Assembly: GCA_023384095.1 (NCBI GenBank)
Contig: JAHDXT010000016.1
Location: forward strand, 1-64,000
Source of the DNA: Hyphomicrobiaceae bacterium
GTDB taxonomy: Bacteria; Pseudomonadota; Alphaproteobacteria; Rhizobiales; Hyphomicrobiaceae
Length of the DNA: 64,000 bases
Reading direction: 5' to 3'
Shown here: positions 8,491 to 17,734 of the stretch, piece by piece
Layout: every line of letters starts with the position of its first letter
Numbering within the stretch: the first letter of the stretch is position 1
Translations under genes and position numbers: made by a program
The notes under the pieces: generated by a model
Databases searched by the model: none
Told to the model about the DNA's origin: nothing
The model's input: only the letters and a program-made list of their open reading frames with translations

Positions 8491-9960
8491 ATGACGCTCA
8501 CGACCGGTCTCGACGTCGCCCGCTCCGGGCTCTCGGCAGCTTCCGGCCAGACGGCGGTGGTGTCGCGGAACGTCGCCGGCGCCGGCGACCTCCTGGCGTC
8601 GCGGAAGCTGGCCAATATCGCGACCCTGCCCGGCGGCGGCGTGCGGCTCGCCTCGATCACGCGCGTCTCCGACGGCGCGCTGCTGGCGCGCATGCTGGCT
8701 GCCAATGCCACCGCGGGCCAGCATCGGACCATCGTCGAGGCGCTGGACCGGCTGGACCATACGGTCGCTGACCCGGAGCTCGACGCCTCGCCGGCGGCGG
8801 TGATCGGCAAGCTCGCCGGTGCCATTCAGCTCTACTCGGCCGCGCCGCACGACGTGGTCGCGGCGCAGTCGGCGGTCGCAGCGGCACGCGACGTGGCGCT
8901 GGCGCTGAACGGCGCGACGGAGACGGTGCAGGCGTTGCGGCAGCAGGCCGACGCCGACATCGCGAGCGCCGTCGGCCGCCTCAACGCGCTGGTGGCGCAG
9001 TTCGAGAGCGTGAACACGACGATCGTCAACGGATCGCGGGCCGGCGCCGACGTTACCGACGATCTCGACGACAGGGACCGGTTGCTGCTCGCCATCTCGG
9101 AGGAAATCGGCATCAGGACCATGCTGCGGCCGGACAACGACATGGTCGTCTTCACCGACAGCGGCGTGACGCTGTTCGAGACCAAGGCGCGCGCCGTCAC
9201 CTTCGAGCCGGTCCTGATCTACACGGCGGCGACCGCCGGCAACCCCGTCTCCATCGATGGCGTGCAGGTCACCGGCATGCCGGGTGGACTGGTGGTGGGC
9301 GCGGGCCGGCTGGCTGGGCTCACGGCCGTGCGCGACGAGATCGCCACGGCCTATCAGGCTCAGCTCGACGAGATCGCCCGCGGGCTCATCGAGGCGTTTG
9401 CGGAGAGCGATCAGAGCACCGTGCCCGCACTCGCCGATGCGCCGGGGCTGTTCACGTATCCGGGGGCGCCGCTGGTGCCGGCGGCGGGCAGCCTGATGAC
9501 CGGGCTCGCAGGCACGATCGGCGTCGCTGCCGGCGCCGACCCTGCCCAGGGCGGGGATGCCGCCCTGTTGCGGGACGGAGGGATGGCCGGCCCGGCATAT
9601 GGGCACAATCCAACGGGAGCCGCAGGCTATTCCGGCCGGCTGCTGCAAATCCTCGAGCGCATGTCGGAGCAGCGGGCGTTCGACCCGGCGGCCGGGCTTG
9701 CCCCTTCGGCGACCATCGCCGGATTTGCCGCCTCCTCGGTCGCGTCGCTGCAGGAGGCCCGCCAGTCCGCGAGCGCCGAGGCAGAGTACAGGGGCGCCCT
9801 GCTCGAGCGATCGTCCGAGGCGTTGTCGAACGCGACCGGGGTCAATCTCGACCAGGAGATGGCCAACCTTCTCGACCTCGAGCGCTCCTATCAGGCGACG
9901 TCGCGGATCATCGCCACGATCGACGACATGTTCCGGGCGCTGCTCGCGATGGCAGGGTGA
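8491..9960 (+). CDS. flgK: Flagellar hook-associated protein 1
   Basis: The first hook-filament junction protein, 489 residues. The N-terminus (TLTTGLDVARSGLSA, followed by VSRNVAGAGD) and the C-terminus (SSEALSNATGVNLDQEMANL, then LERSYQATSRIIATID) are typical FlgK termini. Rhizobial FlgK proteins are of similar length and shorter than some gamma-proteobacterial ones. Its stop overlaps the flgL start by one base, so the two junction proteins are translationally coupled. Confidence 0.95.
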   Translation: MTLTTGLDVARSGLSAASGQTAVVSRNVAGAGDLLASRKLANIATLPGGGVRLASITRVSDGALLARMLAANATAGQHRTIVEALDRLDHTVADPELDASPAAVIGKLAGAIQLYSAAPHDVVAAQSAVAAARDVALALNGATETVQALRQQADADIASAVGRLNALVAQFESVNTTIVNGSRAGADVTDDLDDRDRLLLAISEEIGIRTMLRPDNDMVVFTDSGVTLFETKARAVTFEPVLIYTAATAGNPVSIDGVQVTGMPGGLVVGAGRLAGLTAVRDEIATAYQAQLDEIARGLIEAFAESDQSTVPALADAPGLFTYPGAPLVPAAGSLMTGLAGTIGVAAGADPAQGGDAALLRDGGMAGPAYGHNPTGAAGYSGRLLQILERMSEQRAFDPAAGLAPSATIAGFAASSVASLQEARQSASAEAEYRGALLERSSEALSNATGVNLDQEMANLLDLERSYQATSRIIATIDDMFRALLAMAG

Positions 9961-11015
9961 TGCGAATGAGGATTCCCGCTTTCTCCAGCAAGACGGTCTT
10001 CGAGGCACCCCGCCTGCCGCTCATGAAGGCGCAGGCGCTGTTGGCCGAGGCGCAGAGGGAGGTCGTCAGCGGTCGCCGCGCGGACGTGGGGGCGAGCCTC
10101 GGGTTCAGGGCGGGGCAGTCGGTCTCGATGCGCAGCGACCATGGCCGCCTCGGCGCGATCCTGGACACCAATGCGCTCGCGGCGGCGCGGATGGAGGCGA
10201 CGCAGTCCGTGCTGGAGAGCCTTGCCAAGGACGCGCAGTCGTTTTTAGGGGCGCTGATCGGCGCGCGCAACAGCGAGCACGGCGCCGAGGTGCTGGCGGC
10301 TGAGGCGCGGGCGCGACTGGGCTCGCTCGTCGACGGTATCGGGACGGCCGTGGACGGCGTCCATGTCTTCGCCGGGGTCAACTCGGATTCGGCTCCGCTC
10401 GCGCGCTACTTCGATGACCCGCCGCCGCCCAGCCGGCAGTCGGTGGCCGGAGCGTTCTTCGCCGCCTTCGCGATGCCGCAGTCGGATGCGGGCGTCTTTG
10501 GGATCACAGCCGCAGACATGCAGACTTTCCTCGACGGCGGCTTCGCCGCGCTGACGGCCGAGCCGAGCTGGTCGGCGGACTGGTCCCAAGCCTCCTCCCA
10601 GAACCTCACGGGCCGGATCTCGCTCACCGAGAAGATCGAGACCTCGGTCAACGCCAACGCCAGCCCCATCCGCAAGCTGGTCAGCGCCTACGTGATGGTG
10701 GCGGACCTCGGCGCGGAGCGGCTGAACCAGGGCACGTTCCAGTCGATAGCCGACACGGCGGTCCGCACGATCGGCGCAGCCGTCCAGGAGCTCGCGATCC
10801 TGAGGGCGAACCTCGGCACCGCCGAGGAACGCATCGCGACCGCCAACGCGCGCATGTCGGTCCAGATCGACGTCCTGGCCAGCCACGTCGACAGGCTCGA
10901 ATCCGTCGATCCCTACGAGGCCTCGACTCGCGTCGCCTCGCTGCTGACGCAGATCGAGACCGCCTACGCGCTGACGGCCCGCATCCAGCAGATGAGCCTG
11001 CTCGACTATCTGTGA
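9960..11015 (+). CDS. flgL: Flagellar hook-associated protein 3
   Basis: The second hook-filament junction protein, flagellin-like, 351 residues from ATG 9960 (an in-frame GTG at 9957 is also possible). A flagellin-type N-terminal helix includes LPLMKAQALLAEAQREVVSGRRADVG. The C-terminal helix (YEASTRVASLLTQIETAYALTARI, split by normal heptads, ending MSLLDYL) matches FlgL. The TGATG overlap with flgK points to coupled translation. Confidence 0.94.
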   Translation: MRMRIPAFSSKTVFEAPRLPLMKAQALLAEAQREVVSGRRADVGASLGFRAGQSVSMRSDHGRLGAILDTNALAAARMEATQSVLESLAKDAQSFLGALIGARNSEHGAEVLAAEARARLGSLVDGIGTAVDGVHVFAGVNSDSAPLARYFDDPPPPSRQSVAGAFFAAFAMPQSDAGVFGITAADMQTFLDGGFAALTAEPSWSADWSQASSQNLTGRISLTEKIETSVNANASPIRKLVSAYVMVADLGAERLNQGTFQSIADTAVRTIGAAVQELAILRANLGTAEERIATANARMSVQIDVLASHVDRLESVDPYEASTRVASLLTQIETAYALTARIQQMSLLDYL

Positions 11016-11050
11016 GCGGCTGGCGCACAGCCAAGAGGATGAGCGAACCC

Positions 11051-11398
11051 ATGCACCGCCTCGCCTACGCAGAGATCCTCGAGGAGACGCCGAGCCGGGC
11101 GCGCGAGCGCGAGCGCGCCGTCGTCGAGCGCGCGGTTACGCTGCTGCGGGCGGCCGAGGCCGAGGGACCGCGGTCGCGCGAGGCGGTCGAGGCATTGGTG
11201 TTCCTGCGCCGGCTGTGGTTGCTGCTGATCGAGGATCTGGCCAGCCGCGACAACGATCTGCCGCAGGCGTTGCGCGCCGACCTGATCTCGATCGGGCTCT
11301 GGGTCATGCGCGAGGCCGATAGGATTCGGCTGGAGCAGTCTGCCGACTTCACCGATCTCATCGCCGTCATGCAGTCCCTCGCCGAGGGGCTGAGGTGA
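11051..11398 (+). CDS. flaF: Flagellar biosynthesis regulator FlaF
   Basis: FlaF proteins work with FlbT in alphaproteobacteria to control flagellin synthesis and assembly. The 115-residue product begins MHRLAYAEILEETP, like other FlaF starts, and contains LVFLRRLWLLLIEDL and the conserved DLISIGLWVMREADRI. The frame is open from 11012, but ATG 11051 gives the family N-terminus, with GAGGATGAG upstream. It lies between flgL and flbT in the conserved rhizobial order. Confidence 0.92.
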   Translation: MHRLAYAEILEETPSRARERERAVVERAVTLLRAAEAEGPRSREAVEALVFLRRLWLLLIEDLASRDNDLPQALRADLISIGLWVMREADRIRLEQSADFTDLIAVMQSLAEGLR

Positions 11399-11406
11399 GA
11401 GGCGGC

Positions 11407-11844
11407 ATGCACATCTCGCTGCGGGCCGGCGAGAGGCTTTACGTCAACGGGGCCGTGCTGCGGGCCGACCGCAAGGTTTCCCTCGAGCTGCTGAACGACG
11501 TCACGTTCCTGCTGGAGAGCCACGTCCTGCATGCCGAGCAGACGACGACGCCTCTGCGGCAGCTCTACTTCATCGTCCAGATGATGCTGATCGAGCCCGC
11601 CAAGGCGGCCGAGGCGAGGCGCATGTTCGACCAGATCCACGCGGGCCTGCTCTCCTCGTTCGAGAACGAGGCGGTGCTCGGCGGACTCGGCCGCGTGCGC
11701 GATCTCGTATCGGCCGGCAGGGTGTTCGAGGCGCTCAAGGCCATTCGCTCGCTGTTTCCCATGGAGGACGCGATCCTCGCCGGTGGGCAGCGCGCATGGC
11801 CGGCCGCAGCCGATGACAAACAGGAGGCCAGCCCATGGAAGTAG
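11407..11844 (+). CDS. flbT: Flagellar biosynthesis repressor FlbT
   Basis: A post-transcriptional regulator of flagellin mRNA in alphaproteobacteria, 145 residues. The start MHISLRAGERLYVNGAVLR and the following DRKVSLELLNDVTFLLESH are diagnostic of FlbT. The mRNA role is known from Caulobacter and Brucella; here it is assigned by homology. GAGGTGAGAGG lies directly upstream and overlaps the flaF stop. Its 3' end overlaps flgD by 10 bp. Confidence 0.94.
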   Translation: MHISLRAGERLYVNGAVLRADRKVSLELLNDVTFLLESHVLHAEQTTTPLRQLYFIVQMMLIEPAKAAEARRMFDQIHAGLLSSFENEAVLGGLGRVRDLVSAGRVFEALKAIRSLFPMEDAILAGGQRAWPAAADDKQEASPWK

Positions 11845-12236
11845 GCTCAGCGACGGCGAGCACGGCTGCGGAGGCGGATGCTTCCTCGAAGCTGCCGTCA
11901 CGCTCCAGCCTCGACTACGATGCCTTCCTGCGGCTCCTGATCGCGCAGATGCAGAACCAGGATCCCACCGATCCCATGGATTCGGCGCAGTACGTGGCGC
12001 AGCTCGCGACCTTCTCGAGCGTCGAGCAGGCGGTCAAGACGAACGCGAAGCTGGACGCGCTGATGACCGCGCTATCGCTGTCGCAGGCGGACGGCATCAT
12101 CGGCCGCACGGTATCGTCTGCGGACGGCGGCACGACCGGCCAGGTGACAGGACTTCGGATCGTCTCCGCCGGGGCCGTGGCCGTTCTCGCCGACGGGCGA
12201 GAGCTCCCGCTCGGCCCGGGCGTGACGGTGACCTGA
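11835..12236 (+). CDS. flgD: Flagellar hook assembly (cap) protein FlgD
   Basis: A scaffold at the tip of the growing hook. The conserved N-terminal motif SSLDYDAFLRLLIAQMQNQDPTDPMD is split here over residues about 24-50, followed by QYVAQLATFSSVEQAVKTN. The 133-residue length is the short alphaproteobacterial type with only a reduced C-terminal domain (VTGLRIVSAGAVAVLADGRE). AGGAGG eight bases before ATG 11835 supports the start, which lies inside the flbT 3' end. Confidence 0.94.
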   Translation: MEVGSATASTAAEADASSKLPSRSSLDYDAFLRLLIAQMQNQDPTDPMDSAQYVAQLATFSSVEQAVKTNAKLDALMTALSLSQADGIIGRTVSSADGGTTGQVTGLRIVSAGAVAVLADGRELPLGPGVTVT

Positions 12237-12238
12237 AC

Positions 12239-12505
12239 GTGAACCAGGCCGATGCGCTCGACATCGTCCAGGCGACGATCTGGACCGTCATCATGGCTTC
12301 CGGCCCGGCCGTCGCGGCCGCCATGCTGGTCGGGGTCTCGATCGCGCTGCTGCAGGCTCTGACGCAGGTCCAGGAGATCACCTTGACCTTCATTCCAAAG
12401 ATCATCGCCATACTCGTCACCGTGTCGTTCGCCGCACCCTTCATCGGGGCGGTGATCTACACGTTCGCCGAGCAGGTCTACGCCCGCATCGAGCACGGCT
12501 TCTGA
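12239..12505 (+). CDS. fliQ: Flagellar export apparatus protein FliQ
   Basis: A small inner-membrane subunit of the flagellar type III export gate, which acts with FliP, FliR, FlhA and FlhB. From GTG 12239, two bases after the flgD stop, it is 88 residues with two hydrophobic helices (about 15-38 and 52-76). The family's LLQALTQVQEITLTFIPK loop lies between them. A longer in-frame reading back to 11783 is spurious because it runs through flbT and flgD. Confidence 0.94.
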   Translation: MNQADALDIVQATIWTVIMASGPAVAAAMLVGVSIALLQALTQVQEITLTFIPKIIAILVTVSFAAPFIGAVIYTFAEQVYARIEHGF

Positions 12506-12529
12506 GGGCTGCGGAGCAACGGGGGCCAC

Positions 12530-14620
12530 ATGGCGTCGTCCGCATCCAGATCGGAGCCCGCCGAAGGTCGCGTCGGCGGTCAGGACATCGGGTTCGCCGT
12601 CGGGATCGTGTTCATCCTGACGGTGCTGTTTCTGCCGCTGCCTGCGACTCTCATCGACGCCGGCCTCGCATTCTCGTTCGCTCTATCGATCCTGGTCCTT
12701 ATGGTCGCGCTGTGGATCGACAAGCCGCTCGAGTTCTCCGCCTTCCCCACGGTCCTGCTGATCGCGACGCTGCTGCGGCTGGCGCTCAACATCGCGACCA
12801 CCCGGCTCATCCTCTCCAACGGCGCCGAAGGCGTCACGGCCGCCGGCCATGTCATCGCGGGCTTCGCCAGCTTCGTCATGAGCGGCGACTTCGTGATCGG
12901 CACGATCGTTTTCGTCATCCTGATCACGGTCAACTTCGTGGTCATCACCAAGGGTGCCACCCGCATCGCCGAGGTGGGCGCGCGCTTCACCCTCGATGCG
13001 ATCCCTGGCAAGCAGATGGCGATCGATGCGGACCTTTCCGCCGGTCTCATCGACGACAAGGAGGCGATGCGGCGACGGCGCGAGCTGGAGGAGGAGAGCG
13101 CCTTCTTCGGCGCCATGGACGGCGCATCGAAGTTCGTCCGCGGCGATGCCATCGCCGGCCTCATCATCACCGCCGTCAACGTGCTGGGCGGCATCATCAT
13201 CGGGGTGACGCGGCACGACCTGTCGCTGGCCGAGGCGGCGGACGTGTTCACGAAGCTGTCCGTCGGCGACGGGCTCGTGTCGCAGATCCCGGCGCTCGTC
13301 GTCTCCCTCGCCGCGGGCCTGCTGGTCTCGAAAGGGGGCACGCGCGGCTCTGCCGAGAAGGCGGTGCTGGGGCAGCTCGGCCGCTATCCCCGTGCGCTGG
13401 CGGTCGCGGGGCTGGTGGTGGCAGTGCTCGCCGTAGCGCCGGGGCTGCCGTTCCTTCCCTTCGGGATCCTTGCCGCGATGCTGGGTTTCGTTGCGGTGGC
13501 GATCCCGCGGCGGCAGGCCCAGTCGCAAGCCGCGGCCGAGGCGCGTGCGGACGACGCCCGCCATCGGGCCGAGGAGGAGGCGCGGTCCTCGGTGAGGGAA
13601 TCCCTCAGGGCCGTCGAGATCGAGCTCTGCCTCGGCAAGCAGATCTCCGGCGCGCTGCTGGCAGCCCACGGCGTGCTGGCGCAGCGGGTCGCCAGGATGC
13701 GCCGGAGCTTTGCGCGGCAGTACGGTTTCGTGGTGCCCGAGATCAAGCTGACGGACGACCTGGCGCTGGCGCCCCGGGCCTATCGGATCAGGATCCACGG
13801 CGCTCCGGTGGCGGGCGACGAGCTGCGCATCGGGGACGTGCTGGTGATCACCGGCGAGGGACCGCGCCCCGATGTTCCCGGCGACGAGACGCGCGAGCCG
13901 GCCTTCGGCATGAAGGCGGTGTGGGCGCCCGAGGTCTTTGCCAGCAAGCTCGAGCGCGACGGCTTCACGCCGGTCGACCACGTCACGGTGCTGCTCACGC
14001 ACCTGCGCGAGGTGATCCGCAGCAACCTGGCGCAGCTCCTGTCGTACAAGGACGTGCGCGTTCTGCTCGACGGGCTCGATCCGGAGTACCGCCGGCTGCT
14101 CGACGAGCTGGTGCCGTCGCAGATTTCCTATTCCGGCCTGCAGGCCGTGCTGAAGCTGCTGCTTGCGGAGCGCGTCTCGATCCGCAACCTCCATCTCATT
14201 CTCGAGGCGATTGCCGAGGCTGCGCCGCACATGCGCCGCGCCGAGCAGCTCGCGGAGCAGGTGCGGGTGCGGGTGGCGCAGCAGATCTGCGGCGATCTCG
14301 CCGAGAACGGCGTCCTCCAGGTGCTGCGCCTGGGCAGCCGCTGGGATCTCGCATTCCACCAGGCTCTCAAGCGCGACGCGAAAGGCGAGATCGTCGAGTT
14401 CGACATCGACCCGCGGCTCATCGAGCAGTTCGGCGCCGAGGCTGCCAAGGCCATCCGCGTCCACATGGATCAGGGCCAGCGTTTCGCACTCGTCGCGGCG
14501 CCGGACGCGAGGCCCTACGTGCGCATGGTGATCGAGCGGCTGTTCGCGACGCTGCCGGTCCTGTCCCATCTGGAGATCGCGCGCGGGGTCCAGGTCAAGC
14601 CGCTGGGCTCGATCTCTTGA
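12530..14620 (+). CDS. flhA: Flagellar biosynthesis protein FlhA
   Basis: The main transmembrane gate of the flagellar type III exporter, 696 residues. Eight membrane helices occupy about residues 20-325. The FHIPEP-family signature region [20 protein letters not shown] lies at about 145-164, and a large cytoplasmic domain that docks substrate-chaperone complexes fills about 340-696. It begins 24 bp after fliQ, and its stop overlaps the fliR start, so export-gate components are made together. Confidence 0.97.
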   Translation: MASSASRSEPAEGRVGGQDIGFAVGIVFILTVLFLPLPATLIDAGLAFSFALSILVLMVALWIDKPLEFSAFPTVLLIATLLRLALNIATTRLILSNGAEGVTAAGHVIAGFASFVMSGDFVIGTIVFVILITVNFVVITKGATRIAEVGARFTLDAIPGKQMAIDADLSAGLIDDKEAMRRRRELEEESAFFGAMDGASKFVRGDAIAGLIITAVNVLGGIIIGVTRHDLSLAEAADVFTKLSVGDGLVSQIPALVVSLAAGLLVSKGGTRGSAEKAVLGQLGRYPRALAVAGLVVAVLAVAPGLPFLPFGILAAMLGFVAVAIPRRQAQSQAAAEARADDARHRAEEEARSSVRESLRAVEIELCLGKQISGALLAAHGVLAQRVARMRRSFARQYGFVVPEIKLTDDLALAPRAYRIRIHGAPVAGDELRIGDVLVITGEGPRPDVPGDETREPAFGMKAVWAPEVFASKLERDGFTPVDHVTVLLTHLREVIRSNLAQLLSYKDVRVLLDGLDPEYRRLLDELVPSQISYSGLQAVLKLLLAERVSIRNLHLILEAIAEAAPHMRRAEQLAEQVRVRVAQQICGDLAENGVLQVLRLGSRWDLAFHQALKRDAKGEIVEFDIDPRLIEQFGAEAAKAIRVHMDQGQRFALVAAPDARPYVRMVIERLFATLPVLSHLEIARGVQVKPLGSIS

Positions 14621-15372
14621 GGCTGTCCGGGCCCGACTGGGTGCTGCTGGTGTTCGTGCTGTTCTGCCGCATCGGCGGCTGCCTCATGCTGATGCCGGGG
14701 TTCTCGAGCCCGCGCGTGCCCGTCCAGGTGCGCCTGCTCATCGCCGTCGCCGTGACGCTTTCGCTTGCGCCGCTGCTGCTGCCGGCGCTCGCGGCGGCGG
14801 TGGCCCGGCCGCCGACCGGCGCCGTGATCGTGCTCATCGTGGCGGAGACGCTGACCGGGGTCTTCATCGGGCTGATGGGGCGGATTTTCTTCCTTGCACT
14901 GCAGTTCATGGCGGTCGCGCTCGCCAGCTTCATCGGCACCGGCAGCCTGCCGGGCCTGCCGATCGACGACGGGGAGCCGAATGCGGCAGTGTCGAGCCTG
15001 ATCACGCTGACCGCGACCGTGCTGTTCTTCACCGCCGACCTGCACTGGGACGTGCTGCGTGGCCTCGTCCAGTCCTATGCGGTGCTGCCGGTGACAGGAC
15101 CCATGGCCGCCGATCTCGCATTGGCGCGGCTGGCGGACGCCACGTCGGACGCGTTCATCCTCGCGGTTCAGATCGGCAGTCCGTTTTTCGTGTACGCGCT
15201 GGTGGTCAACCTCATGTTCGGTATGGTCAACAAGCTGATCCCGCAGATCCCGGTCTACTTCATCTCGCTGCCGTTCGTGCTCGCCGGCGGAATGCTGCTG
15301 CTCTATTTCGCGATCGGGGAATTCCTGTCGCTGTTCCTCGACGGCTTCGCGGGCTGGCAGGCACGCGGATGA
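14617..15372 (+). CDS. fliR: Flagellar export apparatus protein FliR
   Basis: A polytopic export-gate component, 251 residues with about six membrane helices. [20 protein letters not shown] near the N-terminus is the FliR signature, and [19 protein letters not shown] near residue 205 is also typical. The start appears to be TTG 14617, which shares bases with the flhA stop (TTGA). No ATG or GTG is in frame nearby before the conserved segment, so translational coupling is likely. Confidence 0.93.
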   Translation: MRLSGPDWVLLVFVLFCRIGGCLMLMPGFSSPRVPVQVRLLIAVAVTLSLAPLLLPALAAAVARPPTGAVIVLIVAETLTGVFIGLMGRIFFLALQFMAVALASFIGTGSLPGLPIDDGEPNAAVSSLITLTATVLFFTADLHWDVLRGLVQSYAVLPVTGPMAADLALARLADATSDAFILAVQIGSPFFVYALVVNLMFGMVNKLIPQIPVYFISLPFVLAGGMLLLYFAIGEFLSLFLDGFAGWQARG

Positions 15373-15462
15373 AGCCGAGGCGCAGGCGCGCAAGCCTCCT
15401 GCAAGCCGTCGACGTCAATCTCGGCCCGCCCTGCAGATGCGACCAGAAATGCGGAATGCGCC

Positions 15463-15798
15463 GTGCCCATCACCCCCGTGCAGTCTCCGTTCCCGGACAT
15501 TACCCGTCGGCTCAGTGCAACGGTCGTCAGGCCGGACGCGGAGGTTGGCGCCGTGGCAGGAGGCGGCGCGCATGATGCCGCTCTACAGTTCGAGGCCTTC
15601 GTCCTGCAGAGCTTCATCGAGACCATGCTGCCGCGCGGCTCCGGCAGCGTGTTCGGGGAGGGCACCGCGGGCATGCTCTGGAAGTCGATGCTGGCCGAGC
15701 AGATCGCGATGGAGCTGGCCCGTGGCGGCGGCATCGGCATTGCCCGCATGATCCGGCCGTCCATCGCCGCCGGCGGAGCGCAACCGGGAACCGGCTGA
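15463..15798 (+). CDS. flgJ: Rod-binding protein, FlgJ N-terminal type
   Basis: A 111-residue protein from GTG 15463. It matches the rod-capping half of FlgJ: AALQFEAFVLQSFIETMLPR and TAGMLWKSMLAEQIAMELAR are the conserved helices. The muramidase half found in enterobacterial FlgJ is absent, as is usual in alphaproteobacteria (CheL-like proteins in Caulobacter). It should help rod assembly, with peptidoglycan cleavage done by a separate enzyme not seen in this window. The Shine-Dalgarno is weak. Confidence 0.85.
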   Translation: MPITPVQSPFPDITRRLSATVVRPDAEVGAVAGGGAHDAALQFEAFVLQSFIETMLPRGSGSVFGEGTAGMLWKSMLAEQIAMELARGGGIGIARMIRPSIAAGGAQPGTG

Positions 15799-15806
15799 GG
15801 GCGGCC

Positions 15807-16166
15807 ATGGAGATGCAGCGTTTCATCGGCAGGGTCGTCCGGCGCCTCGAGGAGATCGTCGAGGAGGAGACGGCCACCCTGCGAAAGGGCGCTGCCGCCG
15901 ATCTCCGGCCCTTCAATGCGCGCAAGGGTCAGGGCTTGCTCGACCTGAGCCGGGCTCTGCGCCAGCTCGACGGCCGCGAGCTCGATCCGGGCACGATCGA
16001 AGGGCTGCGGGCCCTGCGCAGCGCGCTCGAGGCCAACCGCGCCGTTCTGTCGGTGCATCTGCAGGCGGTCCGGGAGATCGCGGGCGTCGTCACCGAGGCT
16101 ATCCGCGAGGCGGAGTCCGACGGCACCTACGCGCCGCCGTTCGAGCGCAAGGGGAGCAGCCGTTGA
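15807..16166 (+). CDS. FlgN-like flagellar chaperone
   Basis: A 119-residue, almost all-helical protein with long amphipathic segments (about 4-30, 45-70 and 75-105), as in FlgN-type export chaperones for FlgK and FlgL. It lies directly after the rod-binding gene, and its stop overlaps the next gene (TTGA). The assignment rests on position, size and helix pattern rather than on a diagnostic motif, so it is moderate. Confidence 0.65.
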   Translation: MEMQRFIGRVVRRLEEIVEEETATLRKGAAADLRPFNARKGQGLLDLSRALRQLDGRELDPGTIEGLRALRSALEANRAVLSVHLQAVREIAGVVTEAIREAESDGTYAPPFERKGSSR

Positions 16167-16627
16167 TCAGGCTCGTCGCCGTCGGCCTATGGGCGTGCGC
16201 CGTCACAGTGGCCGCCGGCTACGCCGCACTCTGGTGGCAGTACGGACGGATCCCCGGCATCGAGAGCACGCATCTCCCCGGCGGCCTCGACACATTGACC
16301 ACCAGGCCGGTCAGCGTCCCGATCATCGCCGACGGCGCGGTGCAAGGCTACGTCGTGGCTCAGTTCGCCTTCACGGTGGAGGCCGCACTCGTAAAGCGGC
16401 TGCCGATCGAGCCGGACCTCCTCCTCGTCGACGAGGCGATAAGGACGATTTACGCCGGCAATGGCCTCGATTTCCGGCAGATGACGAGACAGGACCTGCC
16501 CGCGCTGGCCAGAACGCTGGCGGAGAACGCCAACGCGCGCCTCGGGGCGCGGCTGGTCCAGGAGGTCCTCATCCAGGAGCTGAACTACGTGCCGAAGGAC
16601 CAGGTGAGGTCCTGCCGTAGCATGTGA
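16163..16627 (+). CDS. Membrane-anchored protein, possibly FliL-like
   Basis: A 154-residue product from TTG 16163 that overlaps the preceding stop. One N-terminal membrane helix (about 3-25) is followed by a short linker and a periplasmic domain with a beta-rich stretch (VSVPIIADGAVQGYVVAQF) and helices (DLPALARTLAENANARLG) ending in a beta strand (RLVQEVLIQELNYV). That topology and the export-gene context resemble FliL-type stator-associated proteins, but similarity is weak by eye. The last eight residues after the strand look poorly conserved. Confidence 0.5.
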   Translation: MIRLVAVGLWACAVTVAAGYAALWWQYGRIPGIESTHLPGGLDTLTTRPVSVPIIADGAVQGYVVAQFAFTVEAALVKRLPIEPDLLLVDEAIRTIYAGNGLDFRQMTRQDLPALARTLAENANARLGARLVQEVLIQELNYVPKDQVRSCRSM

Positions 16628-16687
16628 GGCCGCCTCTCGCCGGCTCCGTTGGGCGCGACGCTGAGCCGGAAGCAAGGCTATGCGGCG

Positions 16688-16834
16688 TCACCTGGACTTC
16701 TTGCCGGCGACGGTCACGCGCTTCGACAGTCCCGGCGCTGGCGGAAAGGGAGATGCTTGCTGCGGCGGCGGCTTTGCCTTGTTGCCTTTCGGTTTTCTCT
16801 TCTCGCGATTGCTTCTCTGCTGACCTTTTGCCAC
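16688..16834 (-). CDS. Small basic conserved protein (48 aa)
   Basis: From GTG 16834 the product starts MAKGQQRSNREKRKPKGNKA, continues through a Pro-rich middle and ends KRVTVAGKKSR. The MAKGQxRSNREtKKPKK start is one I remember from many short rhizobial proteins of unknown function. AAGGAGA lies five to eleven bases upstream of the GTG. At pI well above 10 it may bind nucleic acid or ribosomes; that is speculation. It is opposite in strand to the flagellar genes and about 60 bp after them. Confidence 0.7.
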   Translation of the reverse strand: MAKGQQRSNREKRKPKGNKAKPPPQQASPFPPAPGLSKRVTVAGKKSR

Positions 16835-17305
16835 GGCAAGTCTCCTTCGCGTTTTTAGTGCCAGAGAAACCGGTGCCCGCGATCATTCGGAAAGTCGAGC
16901 GCAGGCTCGCGCCGGACACTCACCCCCGCCGCATGACTGCAATCCAATTCTCGACGACGCCCAGAAGCTCACTGGCCGAATATCATCGAGCCAGGCTCTC
17001 CGAGACCGGCCGTAGGACACCGTGCGCTCGTTCGGAGGGCCTGTCCACTACTCATTTGGTTGGCGGAAAGAATGCTCTTTTATCGATTTTGATTGTAATA
17101 TTTCCTTTAGTCACCCATAAGAAAGAAACGAGTAGATCAGGGTCCCGGAGTAACCGGACCACTGAGGACCGCAGGCCCCCGCGTTCTGATGGGGTCGCTG
17201 AGTGGCTGTCCGGGCTCCAAACCCGTACCAATGGCAGTCTCTTCGTCGGGCAGTGTGACGCGCGTGCGTGCATAACTGTCGGGCCTCGTATGGAGGATAT
17301 CGGCT
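16835..17305. other. Intergenic region with AT-rich patch
   Basis: No gene is convincing here. Bases 17050-17135 are markedly AT-rich for this genome (runs such as TTTTATCGATTTTGATTG and AATATTTCC), unlike the flanking DNA. Bases 17170-17260 give a tRNA-flank-like peptide when translated, but no cloverleaf can be drawn. The last part (17292-17305) contains the GGAGGA used by the gene at 17306. Confidence 0.5.
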
Positions 17306-17659
17306 ATGGAAATTCCTGCGCAGATGAAGCCACTATGTTGGGGTGCGGTCGGCGGAGCGGCCGCATTGGCTCTGATTGGATTCAATTGGGGCGGTTGGGT
17401 GACCGCGGGCACGGCCGACGCGATGGCAAAGCAGCGTGCGGATGCAGCGGTCGTCACCGCGCTCGCGCCCATCTGCGTGGAGAACTTCCGGCGGGAAACC
17501 GACGCAGCAGCTCAGCAGGCGGCGCTGAAGAAGGCCAGCTCCTGGCAACAAGGCACCCTAGTTGAGAAGGCCGGCTGGGCAACAATGCCCGGAAAAGACA
17601 CGCCCAATACAGGAGTGGCGCGGGCCTGTGCTGAAATGATCAGCAAACTCGAGCTCTGA
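17306..17659 (+). CDS. Conserved hypothetical protein with N-terminal membrane helix
   Basis: A 117-residue product. Residues about 10-30 (WGAVGGAAALALIGFNWGGW) form a glycine-rich membrane helix or uncleaved anchor. The rest is alpha-helical and probably periplasmic, with Cys at about 57 and 109 that could pair. The motifs VVTALAPICVENF and SSWQQGTLVEKAGWATMPG match a short hypothetical family I recall from Rhizobiales. TGGAGGA lies nine bases before the ATG. The function is unknown, and nothing ties it to flagella. Confidence 0.8.
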   Translation: MEIPAQMKPLCWGAVGGAAALALIGFNWGGWVTAGTADAMAKQRADAAVVTALAPICVENFRRETDAAAQQAALKKASSWQQGTLVEKAGWATMPGKDTPNTGVARACAEMISKLEL

Positions 17660-17734
17660 CGAGGTTGCCGAGCAGTTCGACAGGATCGGGGGACGGTGGC
17701 GTATGTGAAGCAGGCTGATAGCTGGAGCACGCCT

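Noticed and set aside
6619-10008. 1129-residue open frame antisense to ftcR, flgE and flgK
   Set aside because: Arg/His/Asp-rich shadow produced by high-GC codon bias opposite well-identified flagellar genes. No recognisable domain.
12712-15372. 886-residue frame spanning flhA and fliR
   Set aside because: Only its last 251 codons are real (fliR from TTG 14617). The first part is an off-frame reading of flhA.
17170-17260. Possible tRNA or tRNA fragment
   Set aside because: The translated text resembles peptides seen over tRNA-Ser regions, and GCTCCAAACCCG looks like an anticodon arm. However, no acceptor stem, T-arm (GGTTCGAATCC) or CCA end can be drawn.
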